This document shows, in pieces, positions 24,843 to 33,527 of a stretch of DNA of 57,300 nt. A program made the position numbers and the translations under genes. Location: positions 1-57,300 of the forward strand of contig JAFWQM010000064.1 of the NCBI GenBank assembly GCA_017509065.1. The letters are read 5' to 3'. How positions within the stretch are numbered: the stretch's first letter is position 1; each line of letters opens with the position of its first letter. The stretch is from Clostridia bacterium (lineage in GTDB: Bacteria; Bacillota_A; Clostridia; Christensenellales; Aristaeellaceae). The notes beneath the pieces were generated by a model that saw only the letters and a program-made list of their open reading frames with translations, was not told the origin of the DNA and ran no database searches.

Positions 24843-25634
24843 GTGGAGTTCAGAAAAGTTTTCGACACGATCCCCGAGCAGTTCGACCGATACAGGCCGC
24901 GGTACAGCGAAGAGCTGTTTTCGGATTTGATCGACTATGCCGCCATCGGGCCGGGCAAAACGGTGCTGGAGCTTGGCCCCGGCACCGGACAGACCACCGA
25001 TCCGATCCTGAAAACCGGCTGCGATTATCACGCGATCGAGCTGGGCGAGCATCTTTTTGAGAAGATGAAAGAGAAATACGGCCGGTACGCCAACTTCCAT
25101 ATCGTGAACGCTGACTTCATCACCCACGATTTCGGCGCTGCGAAATTCGATATGATTTATTCCGCCGCGACCATCCAATGGATCCCGGAAGAAATCGCTT
25201 TTTCCAAAACCTTCGATCTGCTCAGGCCCGGCGGAACGCTGGCGATGATGCTGACCAGAGGGGATTACAGGACGCCGAACGAAGCGCTGTATCAGAAAAT
25301 CCAACAGGTATACGACGCTTACTTCAAACCGGAAACGCCGTACCGGCACGGCGGTTTCAACTATGCCAACGCGGTAAATTACGGATTCGTGGATTTTGAA
25401 AAGCGGGAATATCACGGCCAGCGGGTGTTTACCGCGGATGAATATGTGGGCTACTGCGGAACCCACTGCGACCACATCGTGATTCCCGAGCCATACAAAA
25501 ACCGGTTTTTCGACGGGCTGCGAAACGCCGTGCTGGAAGCCGGAAACCGCATCGTGTTCAACGATACGTTCGTTTTGTATCTGGCAAAGAAGCCGATAAA
25601 CCAACAAACGGAGACAAACGATCATGACGCCTGA
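24843..25634 (+). CDS. SAM-dependent methyltransferase, class I
   Basis: 263 residues with a GTG start at 24843 (GGAGAGAGGG site). Motif I VLELGPGTGQTT (about 41-52), acidic end of strand 2 (AIELGEHL), motif II NADFITHDFGAAKFDMIYSAATIQWI, and LLRPGGTLAMM. Methyltransf_11/25 type; the substrate is unknown. Overlaps the trpY start by 11 bases, so it is translationally coupled to the permease gene. Confidence 0.88.
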   Translation: MEFRKVFDTIPEQFDRYRPRYSEELFSDLIDYAAIGPGKTVLELGPGTGQTTDPILKTGCDYHAIELGEHLFEKMKEKYGRYANFHIVNADFITHDFGAAKFDMIYSAATIQWIPEEIAFSKTFDLLRPGGTLAMMLTRGDYRTPNEALYQKIQQVYDAYFKPETPYRHGGFNYANAVNYGFVDFEKREYHGQRVFTADEYVGYCGTHCDHIVIPEPYKNRFFDGLRNAVLEAGNRIVFNDTFVLYLAKKPINQQTETNDHDA

Positions 25635-26568
25635 CAAACTTTTAGCCCTTGGCCAAACAGCGCTCGAACTGGGCCTGGTGAACGCGCTGACGGTGCTGGC
25701 CCTGTTCCTGAGTTATTCCATGCTGAACGTGTGCGACCTGAGTACCGACGGGTGCTTTACCTTAGGCGCGGCGGTGGGCGCGCTGGTGGCCATTTCGGGC
25801 CATCCCTGGCTGGCGCTGCCCGCGGCCATGCTGGCCGGGTCGGTTTCCGGCTTCATCACCGCCACGCTGCAAATGCGCATGGGCGTGCAAAGCCTGCTGG
25901 CGGGCATCGTGGTGAACACGGGGCTGTATTCCCTGAACATGGCGCTGACCGGCAACAAGGCCACGCTTCCCATGAACAAGACCGTCACCGTGTTCACCAT
26001 GGCGAAGCAGCTGCTGAAAGACACCCCCTTCGCCGGGCAGTACACCCTGTTCGTGATGCTGATCGCGGTGGCGCTGGTGGTGCTGTTCCTGTGCTTTTTC
26101 CTGCGCACGAAGCTGGGCCTGGCCATCCGCGCCACGGGCAGCAACGCGGACATGGTGCGCTCCTCCTCCATCAATCCCGCCTTTACCACTACCGTGGGCC
26201 TGTGCGTTTCCAACGCTTTTACCGCCCTGTCCGGGTGCCTCATGGCGCAGCAGCAAAAGAACTATGAGGTGAACATGGGCAGCGGCATGGTCACGGTGGC
26301 GCTGGCCTCGCTGCTCATCGGCGGGGTCATCGTCAGCAAGCACCGCTCCGTGCCGCTTCGCGCGGTAGGCGCGGTGATCGGCGCGTTCCTGTTCCGGCTG
26401 GTGTACGCCTTAGCCCTGCGGATGAACATGCCCGCGTTCATGCTGAAAGCCGTTTCCTCCACCATCGTTATTTTGGCGATTTCCGGGCCATACTTGAGAA
26501 AGCAGCTTCCGCTGCTGGTCAAGTCCCTGCGGATGCGGAAGAAGCCCCTGCCGGAAGGAGAGAAATGA
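25624..26568 (+). CDS. trpY: Tryptophan ABC transporter permease (TrpY-like)
   Basis: 314 residues, about eight to nine membrane helices. Conserved STDGCFTLGAAVGA near the N-terminus and LAIRATGSNADMVRSSSINPAFTTTVGL in the central cytoplasmic loop mark the BPD_transp_2/LivH-like permease family that partners ABC_sub_bind proteins. ATGA overlap with the ATPase gene. Confidence 0.87.
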   Translation: MTPDKLLALGQTALELGLVNALTVLALFLSYSMLNVCDLSTDGCFTLGAAVGALVAISGHPWLALPAAMLAGSVSGFITATLQMRMGVQSLLAGIVVNTGLYSLNMALTGNKATLPMNKTVTVFTMAKQLLKDTPFAGQYTLFVMLIAVALVVLFLCFFLRTKLGLAIRATGSNADMVRSSSINPAFTTTVGLCVSNAFTALSGCLMAQQQKNYEVNMGSGMVTVALASLLIGGVIVSKHRSVPLRAVGAVIGAFLFRLVYALALRMNMPAFMLKAVSSTIVILAISGPYLRKQLPLLVKSLRMRKKPLPEGEK

Positions 26569-27368
26569 CGATGCTGATTTTGAATGAAGTATCCAAGACC
26601 TTCAACCCCGGCACGGTGAACGCCAAATTAGCGCTGGACAAGCTCACCCTCCACATTCACAAGGGCGATTTCGTGAGCATCATCGGGGCCAACGGCGCAG
26701 GGAAATCCACGCTGTTCAACGCCATCTGCGGCAGTTTTTTTCCCGACCACGGGACCGTTATCATGGACGGGCGGGACGTAACCTGGATGCCGGAGCACCA
26801 GCGGGCGCGGCAGATCGGCAGGCTGTTCCAGGACCCCATGCGCGGCACCGCACCGGACATGAGCATCGAGGAAAACCTGGCCCTGGCCGCAGGCAACGGC
26901 GGCTGGCTGAGCCGGGTGACAGGCGCGGACAAAAAGGCGTTCCGGGACAAACTGGCCCTGCTGGGCATGGGCCTGGAAGACCGGATGAAGCAGCCCGTAG
27001 GCCTGCTATCCGGCGGCCAACGCCAGGCATTAACCCTGCTCATGGCGACCTATCATATTCCCAAATTATTACTCCTGGACGAGCACACCGCCGCCCTCGA
27101 CCCCGGCACCGCCGAAAAGGTGCTGGCCCTCACCCGCTCCATCGTGGAGGAAAATAAAATCACCTGCCTCATGATCACCCACAACATGCAGTCCGCCCTG
27201 GACCTGGGCAACCGCACGCTGATGATGGATCAGGGGCACGTGATTTACGACGTGACCGGCGAGGAACGGGCGAAGCTCACCATCCACGACCTCACCGACA
27301 AATTCCGCCAGGCCAGCGGCAAGGCGCTGGACAACGACCGGATGCTGCTGGGCATTGATGACAAATAA
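26565..27368 (+). CDS. trpZ: Tryptophan ABC transporter ATPase (TrpZ-like)
   Basis: 267 residues. Walker A GANGAGKST (41-49), Q-loop near GRLFQDP, signature LSGGQRQ (about 148-154), Walker B LLLLDEHTAALDP, H-loop MITHNM. LivF/TrpZ-type ATPase. AAGGAGAG precedes ATGACGATG; either ATG could serve. Completes the trpX-Y-Z transporter whose first gene is 1.5 kb upstream. Confidence 0.9.
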   Translation: MTMLILNEVSKTFNPGTVNAKLALDKLTLHIHKGDFVSIIGANGAGKSTLFNAICGSFFPDHGTVIMDGRDVTWMPEHQRARQIGRLFQDPMRGTAPDMSIEENLALAAGNGGWLSRVTGADKKAFRDKLALLGMGLEDRMKQPVGLLSGGQRQALTLLMATYHIPKLLLLDEHTAALDPGTAEKVLALTRSIVEENKITCLMITHNMQSALDLGNRTLMMDQGHVIYDVTGEERAKLTIHDLTDKFRQASGKALDNDRMLLGIDDK

Positions 27369-27695
27369 AACCATGATATACGCGACACCCCGTGCCAATA
27401 CGAAACCGGCGCGGGGTGTTATCCATTTATAACGCTCCAAAACATGAGAGACCCCCTGGTCCTCATAGACCAGGAGGTCTTCCATGGACACCTGCAGGAG
27501 CCGGGCCAGGGCCAGCAGGTTATCCACCGTGGGCAGGCACTCGCCGTGCTGCCACTTGTAAATGGCCTGCGGGTACTCAAACCCGAAATAGGTTTGGAGG
27601 TCCCGCACGGTCAGCCCGGCGTCGCGGCGGTGCCGCTCAATGCTGCGGCCCGTCTGCGCCAGGTCGATGACCGGAAACGCGGTCTGCATGTACAT
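27069..27695 (-). CDS. XRE-family HTH regulator with a run-on C-terminus
   Basis: The ATG at 27695 follows GGAAAGGATGG. The first 80 residues are a clear XRE regulator: GLTVRDLQTYFGF...PQAIYKWQHGECLPTVDNLLALARLL, then DLLVYEDQ, matching the 81-residue regulator at 15290. Where relatives stop, this frame instead continues through the intergenic hairpin and about 100 codons antisense to trpZ, ending at 27069 (209 residues). The tail is GC-shadow-like, so a lost stop codon is likely; a one-base shift would give a stop within about 12 codons. Real product is probably near 90 residues. Confidence 0.6.
   Translation of the reverse strand: MYMQTAFPVIDLAQTGRSIERHRRDAGLTVRDLQTYFGFEYPQAIYKWQHGECLPTVDNLLALARLLQVSMEDLLVYEDQGVSHVLERYKWITPRAGFVLARGVAYIMVLFVINAQQHPVVVQRLAAGLAEFVGEVVDGELRPFLAGHVVNHVPLIHHQRAVAQVQGGLHVVGDHEAGDFIFLHDGAGEGQHLFGGAGVEGGGVLVQE
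27385..27421. terminator. Hairpin between trpZ and the XRE gene
   Basis: ACACCCCGTGCC (27385-27396) pairs with GGCGCGGGGTGT (27408-27419) with one G-U pair. T-tract weak (TTATCC). Separates convergent genes. Confidence 0.55.
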
Positions 27696-27700
27696 CGAAC

Positions 27701-27980
27701 CATCCTTTCCTTTGGATGCCTGCCGCTTTTCCATTCGGAAGCGGCAGGACGCGCCACGGCTGCGCCCGTGCGCTCATCCTTTCCTTTTGGATGCCTGCCG
27801 CTTTTCCATTCGGAAGCGGCAGGACGCGCCACGGCTGCGCCCGTGCGCTCATCCTTTCCTTTGGATGCCTGCCGCTTTCCCAATCGGGAATCGGCAGGAC
27901 ACGCCACGGCTGCGCCCGTGCGCTCATCCTTTCCTTTGGATGCCTGCTCATCTATTCAGAAGTAGCAGGACGCGCTGAAG
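27701..27980 (-). repeat. Four tandem 74-75 bp structured repeats in the XRE leader
   Basis: Copies at 27701-27774, 27775-27849, 27850-27924 and a partial at 27925-27980. On the minus strand each ends with GGAAAGGATG, the same Shine-Dalgarno context that starts the XRE gene. Each holds a hairpin CCTGCCGCTT...AAGCGGCAGG and a second imperfect one around the GCGCACGGGCGCAGCCGTGGCGC segment. Copies 1 and 2 are nearly identical; copy 3 changes the hairpin loop and copy 4 changes both arms (CCTGCT/AGCAGG) while keeping pairing. Confidence 0.85.
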
Positions 27981-28195
27981 CTCATCCTTTTCGTCGGGAC
28001 ACAAAATACGTCCGGTGTGGAAAGTGTACAACAGAAGCAGAATGAAAATTGAAAACTCATTCCGGATGTCAAGACGGTTCATGTAAGCGGTGAAACAAGC
28101 GTATTATAAATTCAAAATCTCAGTTTGTCAAGCCTTAAATTTACAAAAAATTCACAATTTATTCAAAAAGTAAGTGTATCTGTTTGACTTTGCTG

Positions 28196-28343
28196 CTTTA
28201 AAGCGTGAAAGATACATTGTCATCCCAAGCGGAGTCGAGGGACCTAATCATTTAGACGGTTACATTTTCCGCCAGATCCCTCCACTTCGTTCCGCTCCCG
28301 CTCCACTCCGGTCGGGACGACAGCAGGGTTTCACACTTTATAG
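28196..28343. repeat. MITE-like inverted-repeat element
   Basis: Ends TTTAAAGCGTGAAA (28197) and, inverted, TTTCACACTTTATAG (28329-28343). Inside these, TGTCATCCCAAGCGGAGTCGA and inverted CCACTCCGGTCGGGACGACAG extend the terminal repeats to about 45 bases. A half copy lies at 36442-36494. Nothing else recognisable in 27990-28438. Confidence 0.65.
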
Positions 28344-28438
28344 CGTATCGACTGAACAGTTACACAGAAATTCAAAATCGGCTCCCAGCGCAGTAAGCAG
28401 GAATCGGGTGTGGTTTCTGCACTTCAATCGTTTTTTGG

Positions 28439-28467
28439 TTGACTTTCTATCCCGGTGATGATAAAAT
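28439..28467 (+). promoter_or_regulatory. mglBAC promoter
   Basis: TTGACT (28439-28444), 17-base spacer, TAAAAT (28462-28467), 90 bases before mglB. Confidence 0.65.
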
Positions 28468-28558
28468 ATAGATCGATTGCAAATGGTCAAAAGCTGTCCC
28501 GTTTCGTACCCCGCACGGAGGAAACCGTGTGAAATATAAAAAGGAGAGTGTATGCCCC

Positions 28559-29821
28559 ATGAAAAAGTTTCTGTCCCTTCTTGTGGCGGCCGTAATGCTG
28601 CTGAGCGTCGTTTCTATCGCGCTGGCCGGCGTGGCCAACGACCAAAAGCCCGTCATCTGGTTCAACCGTCAGCCCTCCAACAGCACCACCGGTGAACTGG
28701 ATATGGACGCCCTGACCTTCAATGGCAAGACCTATTACGTCGGCTTCGACGCCAAGCAGGGCGCTGAACTGCAGGGCCAGATGATCGTGGATTATCTGCT
28801 GGCTCACGGCGAAGGCCTGGACCGTAACGGCGACGGCATCATCGGCTACGTGCTGTGCATCGGCGACGTCGGCCACAACGACTCCATCGCCCGTACCCGC
28901 GGCGCCCGCAAGGCTCTGGGCACTGCTATCCCCGATGCGCTGCAGGGCAAGACCGAAATCGCCACCATTGACGACGTGGACTCCCAGCCCATCGGCACCA
29001 ATCCTGACGGCTCCGCCGAGCACGTGAAGGACGGCTCCATCGAAATCGACGGCAAAACCTACATCGTCCGTGAGCTGGCCTCTCAGGAAATGAAGAACTC
29101 CTCCGGCGCCACCTGGGACGCTCCCACCGCCGGCAATGCCATCATCGCCTGGGAAGGCTCCTTCGGCGATCAGATCGACGTGGTTGTTTCCAACAACGAC
29201 GGCATGGGCATGGCTGTGTTCAATGCCTGGGCCAAGGAAAAGGGCGTGCCCACCTTCGGTTATGACGCCAACAGCGACGCCGTGGCCGCCATCGCGGACG
29301 GCTACTGCGGCACCATTTCCCAGAACGCCGACGTGCAGGCCTACCTGACCCTGCGCACCCTGCGCAACGCGCTGGACGACGCTGACATCATGGTTGGTAT
29401 CAGCACGCCCGACGCCGCCGGCAACGTGCTGAGCGACGACCTGTACTTCTATGACGAAGCCACCCGCTGCTTCTACGCCCTGAACGGCGCCGTGACGGCC
29501 GCGAACTATGAAGCGTTCCTGGATGCCACCGCTGCCAATCCCGCCTTCAGCAACCAGCTGAGCGAAGAAGCCGGCGCCGTCAAGAAGGTCTGGCTGAGCA
29601 TTTACAACAGCGCCGACAACTTCCTGAACGCCACCTATGTGCCCCAGCTGAAGAACTACGCCTCCGCGCTGAACCTGGATGTGGAATACGTACTGGGCGA
29701 CGGCCAGACCGAAGCGAACCTGATCGACCGTCTGGGCAATCCCTCCGAGTATGACGGCTTCGCCATCAACATGGTCAAGACCGACAACGCGGCTTCCTAC
29801 ATGGTCAAGCTGATGCAATGA
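28559..29821 (+). CDS. mglB: Galactose-type ABC transporter substrate-binding protein
   Basis: 420 residues from ATG 28559; a GTG at 28529 with a GGAGG site is an alternative and would lengthen the signal peptide n-region. Signal peptide (KKFLSLLVAAVMLLSVVSIALA). Type I periplasmic-binding fold. DRNGDGIIGY is an EF-hand-like calcium loop as in MglB, followed by GHNDSIARTRG. VVSNNDGMGMAVFNAW and FGYDANSD line the sugar cleft. Binds galactose or glucose outside the membrane. No lipobox Cys is seen. Longer than E. coli MglB by about 90 residues. Confidence 0.88.
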   Translation: MKKFLSLLVAAVMLLSVVSIALAGVANDQKPVIWFNRQPSNSTTGELDMDALTFNGKTYYVGFDAKQGAELQGQMIVDYLLAHGEGLDRNGDGIIGYVLCIGDVGHNDSIARTRGARKALGTAIPDALQGKTEIATIDDVDSQPIGTNPDGSAEHVKDGSIEIDGKTYIVRELASQEMKNSSGATWDAPTAGNAIIAWEGSFGDQIDVVVSNNDGMGMAVFNAWAKEKGVPTFGYDANSDAVAAIADGYCGTISQNADVQAYLTLRTLRNALDDADIMVGISTPDAAGNVLSDDLYFYDEATRCFYALNGAVTAANYEAFLDATAANPAFSNQLSEEAGAVKKVWLSIYNSADNFLNATYVPQLKNYASALNLDVEYVLGDGQTEANLIDRLGNPSEYDGFAINMVKTDNAASYMVKLMQ

Positions 29822-29853
29822 TCTGAATCCCAATCCCGGTAAAAGGGTGGAAT

Positions 29854-29898
29854 GGGTCATCAGGTGAGCCTTTCACCTGATGGCCCTCTTCTCTTTTG
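29854..29898 (+). terminator. Intra-operon hairpin between mglB and mglA
   Basis: GGGTCATCAGGTGA (29854-29867) pairs with TCACCTGATGGCCC (29873-29886), then a T/C-rich tract. Likely a partial terminator or mRNA stabiliser that keeps binding-protein mRNA in excess over mglA-mglC. Confidence 0.7.
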
Positions 29899-29940
29899 AC
29901 CTGTATAAGCGATCGCTGCAATAAAGGCGGGATGACAACA

Positions 29941-31449
29941 ATGGCTAATCGGGAAGCAAAGAATATCCTTTCGATCCGCGGAATGTGCAAATCCTTCGGG
30001 CGCAACCGCGTTCTGGATCACATCGATATGGATGTGAGGCAGGGTACCATCATGGGGCTCATGGGCGAAAACGGCGCCGGCAAGTCCACCATGATGAAGT
30101 GTCTGTTCGGCACCTATCAGAAGGACGAGGGGACGATCCTGCTGGATGGGAAGGAAGTCAATTTTTCGGGCCCCAAGGACGCGCTGGAAAACGGCGTGGC
30201 CATGGTGCACCAGGAATTGAACCAATGCCTGGAAAGAAACGTGCTGGACAATCTGTTTCTGGGCCGGTATCCCTTGAATTCCATGGGGATCGTGGATGAA
30301 AACCGCATGAAAAACGAGGCTTCCGATCTGTTCCGGAAGCTGAATATGACCGTGAACCTCACCGTGCCGATGAAAACGATGTCGGTTTCCGCGCGGCAGA
30401 TGGTGGAAATTGCCAAGGCCATTTCCTATAACGCCAAGCTGATCGTGCTGGACGAGCCCACGTCGTCGCTGACGGTGCGCGAGGTGGCCAAGCTGTTTGA
30501 GATGATGCGCAATCTGAAGGCGCAGGGGATCTCGCTGGTGTATATCTCCCATAAAATGGATGAAATATTTGAAATCTGCGATGAGGTTTCCGTACTGCGC
30601 GACGGCAAAATGGTGCTGACCCGGCAGACGAAAGATACAAATATGAACGAGCTCATCGCCGCCATGGTGGGCCGGACGCTGGACAACCGCTTCCCGCCGG
30701 TGGACAATCAGCCGGGGGATGTGGTGCTGTCCGTGCAGCATCTGTCCACCAAGTTTAAGCCCAATCTGAAGGATATTTCCTTCGACGTGAAAGACGGCGA
30801 AATTTTCGGCCTGTATGGGCTGGTAGGCGCGGGGCGGTCTGAGCTGCTGGAGACCATGTTCGGCGTTCGCACCAGGGCCGCGGGACGCGTCTACTACAAA
30901 GGCCGCCTGATGAATTTCAACAGCTCCAAGGACGCCATGGATCACGGCTTTGCCATGATCACAGAGGAAAGGAAAGCCACAGGCCTGTACCTGGAGGGAG
31001 ACCTGACATTCAATACCACCATCACCAACCTGGCGCATTATATGTCCGGCATCGCCCTTTCCAAAGACAAAATGGTGAAGGCCACTGCCAACCAGATCAA
31101 TATCATGCATACCAAATGCATGGGTCCCTCCGATTCCATCACGGCTCTGTCCGGCGGGAACCAGCAGAAGGTCATTTTCGGCAAATGGCTGGAGCGGGAC
31201 CCCTCTGTTTTCCTGATGGATGAGCCCACCCGCGGCATCGACGTAGGCGCAAAATACGAGATCTATGAGCTGATCATCAAAATGGCCAAAATGGGCAAGG
31301 CCATCATCGTGGTATCCTCCGAAATGCCGGAGATCCTGGGGATTACCAACCGGATCGGCGTCATGTCCAACGGGCGGCTGGCGGGCATCGTGAACACTGC
31401 TGAAACCAATCAGGAAGAGCTCCTGACGCTCAGCACAAAATATCTGTGA
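29941..31449 (+). CDS. mglA: Galactose-type ABC transporter ATPase, tandem NBD
   Basis: 502 residues from ATG 29941 (AAAGGCGGG 9 bases upstream). Two nucleotide-binding domains: the first with Walker A GENGAGKST (42-50), signature MSVSARQMVEIA and Walker B LIVLDEPTSSL; the second with a degenerate Walker A (GLVGAGRSE), signature LSGGNQQKV and Walker B MDEPTRGIDVG. This asymmetry is normal for MglA/RbsA. Energises sugar import with MglC. Confidence 0.93.
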   Translation: MANREAKNILSIRGMCKSFGRNRVLDHIDMDVRQGTIMGLMGENGAGKSTMMKCLFGTYQKDEGTILLDGKEVNFSGPKDALENGVAMVHQELNQCLERNVLDNLFLGRYPLNSMGIVDENRMKNEASDLFRKLNMTVNLTVPMKTMSVSARQMVEIAKAISYNAKLIVLDEPTSSLTVREVAKLFEMMRNLKAQGISLVYISHKMDEIFEICDEVSVLRDGKMVLTRQTKDTNMNELIAAMVGRTLDNRFPPVDNQPGDVVLSVQHLSTKFKPNLKDISFDVKDGEIFGLYGLVGAGRSELLETMFGVRTRAAGRVYYKGRLMNFNSSKDAMDHGFAMITEERKATGLYLEGDLTFNTTITNLAHYMSGIALSKDKMVKATANQINIMHTKCMGPSDSITALSGGNQQKVIFGKWLERDPSVFLMDEPTRGIDVGAKYEIYELIIKMAKMGKAIIVVSSEMPEILGITNRIGVMSNGRLAGIVNTAETNQEELLTLSTKYL

Positions 31450-31468
31450 TGGGAGTGAGAAAAACACC

Positions 31469-33127
31469 ATGTCGATAAAGAACGGAAACATCCTCTCCGC
31501 GGAAGCGGAACAAAAGCTGCTGGCTCCCATTGATGAATTCGTCGGGAACATTCAGCAGAAAATCAACGCCCTTCGCGCGGACGGCACCGATCAGGTGATC
31601 GCCCTGACGAACCATATGGCGATCACCCGCGAAAACGCCAACTTTACCAAGGGCGAAAAGGCGGATATCCTCGCCCGGGACAGATTGGAGCTTGCCAAGG
31701 CAAAGAACGTCGAGAAGAAAAACAAGGCGGGGATCAAAGCGCTGATCGACGAGGCCGAAGCTTACCTGAACGCCAATTACGACAAGGAATACTACAGCAA
31801 GGTCGCCGCATCGTGCGAAGCGGAAAAGACAGCGGAAGAAGCCCGCTATGCCCAGGAAGTGGAATCGCTGAAAAAGCAGCATGAAGCAGACATGGCCAAG
31901 CTGACCAACGCGGGCGAGATCAAGGACGAAAAATACGTTTTCAAAAACAAGCTTTTCGACGCCAGGCTGAAGCATGATTCCACGTTGCAAACGATCAAAG
32001 ACCGGCAGCACGAGGCGTTTACCCATCGGTATCACCTGATCGATCTGCTGCGGCTCTCCCGCTTCACCTGGGCTGAAAAGCAGGCGCAAAAATGGGAAAA
32101 CTACAAATACACCTTCAGCGTCAAGCAGTTCCTGCTGAAAAACGGCCTGTATATCGCCATCGTATTCATCTTCATCCTGCTGTGCATCCTGACCCCGGTG
32201 ATCAAGCACACGCAATTGCTGACGATGAACAACGTGCTCAATATTCTGCAGGTCGCGTCGCCGCGCATGTTCCTGGCGCTGGGCGTTGGCGGACTGATCC
32301 TGCTGGGCGGCACGGACCTGTCCGTGGGCCGCATGGTGGGCACCAGCATGGTGCTGGCCACCATGATCATGCACAAGGGAATCAATACGGGCGCCCTGTT
32401 TGGGAACATCTTTGATTTCACCGCCCTCCCGCTGGGGCTGCGTATCGTGATGGCGCTGGTGGTGTGCTGCTGCGTCACCACGGCGTTCACCTCCCTGGCC
32501 GGTTTTTTCACCGCCCGGTTCAAGATCCATCCCTTTATTTCCACCATGGCCAACATGCTGATCATGTTCGGCCTGATGACCTTCGCCACCAAGGGCGTTT
32601 CCTTCGGCGCCATTGAGCTGACCATCCCCAAAATGATCATTCCCAAGCTCGGCGGCCAGTTCCCAACGATCATCCTGTGGGCGGTGGCGGCGATCATCAT
32701 CATGTATTTCATCTGGAACAAAACCAAGCTGGGCAAGTACATGTACGCTGTGGGCGGCAACCAGGAAGCGGCCGCGGTGTCCGGTATTTCGGTGTTCAAA
32801 ATCACGATCATCACCTTCATCATCGCCGGCATCCTGTATGGCTTCGGCGCGTGGCTGGAATGCATCCGCATGGTGGGCTCCGGTTCAGCCTCCTACGGAC
32901 AGGGCTGGGAAACCGACGCTATCGCAGCATGCGTGGTGGGCGGCATTTCCTTCAAAGGCGGCATCGGTAAAATCCAGGGCATCGTGGTGGGCGTGCTGAT
33001 TTTCACGGCTCTGACCTACTCCCTCACGATCCTTGGCGTGGACACCAACCTGCAGTTCGTTTTTTCCGGTATCATCATCCTTTCCGCCGTTACCATCGAC
33101 TGCCTGAAGTACGTCCAGAAGAAGTAA
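31469..33127 (+). CDS. mglC: Galactose-type ABC permease with a 220-residue N-terminal extension
   Basis: 552 residues. The permease proper starts near 225 (GLYIAIVFIFILLCILTPVI) and has eight to ten membrane helices with LLGGTDLSVGRMVGTS and GGNQEAAAVSGISV, hallmarks of MglC/RbsC. Residues 1-220 are hydrophilic, Lys/Glu-rich and strongly helical (KNVEKKNKAGIKALIDEAEA, EVESLKKQHEADMAKL), probably a cytoplasmic coiled coil. E. coli MglC has 336 residues and lacks it. The frame is continuous and the start has a GGGAGTGAG site, so the extension is part of the gene. Confidence 0.88.
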   Translation: MSIKNGNILSAEAEQKLLAPIDEFVGNIQQKINALRADGTDQVIALTNHMAITRENANFTKGEKADILARDRLELAKAKNVEKKNKAGIKALIDEAEAYLNANYDKEYYSKVAASCEAEKTAEEARYAQEVESLKKQHEADMAKLTNAGEIKDEKYVFKNKLFDARLKHDSTLQTIKDRQHEAFTHRYHLIDLLRLSRFTWAEKQAQKWENYKYTFSVKQFLLKNGLYIAIVFIFILLCILTPVIKHTQLLTMNNVLNILQVASPRMFLALGVGGLILLGGTDLSVGRMVGTSMVLATMIMHKGINTGALFGNIFDFTALPLGLRIVMALVVCCCVTTAFTSLAGFFTARFKIHPFISTMANMLIMFGLMTFATKGVSFGAIELTIPKMIIPKLGGQFPTIILWAVAAIIIMYFIWNKTKLGKYMYAVGGNQEAAAVSGISVFKITIITFIIAGILYGFGAWLECIRMVGSGSASYGQGWETDAIAACVVGGISFKGGIGKIQGIVVGVLIFTALTYSLTILGVDTNLQFVFSGIIILSAVTIDCLKYVQKK

Positions 33128-33153
33128 GAAAAGAAATCCGAGTATTTCAGATT

Positions 33154-33176
33154 ACGCCCCTCCGGGGGCGTTTTTT
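33154..33176 (+). terminator. Terminator of the mgl operon
   Basis: CGCCCC-TCC-GGGGGCG followed by six T, 27 bases after mglC. Confidence 0.9.
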
Positions 33177-33215
33177 GGTTCTGCGGAATAGAACGCAATT
33201 CAAACCACCAGTTTA

Positions 33216-33244
33216 ATGACAAACCATTTTTGCTGTGCTATCAT
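33216..33244 (+). promoter_or_regulatory. Promoter of RNA unit 1
   Basis: ATGACA (33216-33221), 17-base spacer, TATCAT (33239-33244) with TGn extension. The bases around the -35 (AATGACAAACC) are identical in the promoter of unit 2 at 33814. Confidence 0.7.
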
Positions 33245-33250
33245 ATGGCC

Positions 33251-33525
33251 ATCGACAGGGGAGAGAGCGAAAGCGAAAGCCCCCGGCGAAGAAGTCAGGC
33301 AGAAAACCGACTTCGGACATGCACCTCCGTCGGCAGGAGATCAGGCGCATACAGCAGCGCTGTCAGACGGCAAAGAGGAACCGGCAAGCCCATGTCTTTC
33401 CGCTTCCAGGCCGTGAGGCACCACATCACCCATAGTCAACCGTTCCGTCCGGGAGGTGGAACACTATGGCAGGTGTCAACAGCGAACGACGAATTTAGCT
33501 GAATTGCAATTTAGATGATTTATCA
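33251..33525 (+). ncRNA. Putative structured non-coding RNA, unit 1
   Basis: No supported reading frame. Starts about 7 bases after the promoter with a 5' hairpin (GGGG 33258-33261 with CCCC 33280-33284). Then a hairpin GAAGTC/GACTTC (33291-33314), an invariant block CAGGCGCATACAGCAGCGC (33342-33360), AGGCCGTGA (33408-33416), and a long hairpin CCATAGT/ACTATGG enclosing GTTCC/GGAAC (33430-33469) with AACCGTTCCG at 33438. All blocks recur in order in unit 2. The 3' end is uncertain; no clear T-run is seen, so it may extend into the next block. Confidence 0.6.
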
Positions 33526-33527
33526 TC

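Noticed and set aside
27701..27980. CRISPR array
   Set aside because: Copies are directly adjacent with no unique spacers, and the unit is 74-75 bases long with internal hairpins.
28487..31551. Two long minus-strand open frames opposite mglB and mglA
   Set aside because: Mirror frames of strongly coding plus-strand genes; Gly/Val/His-rich sequence without domains or start signals.
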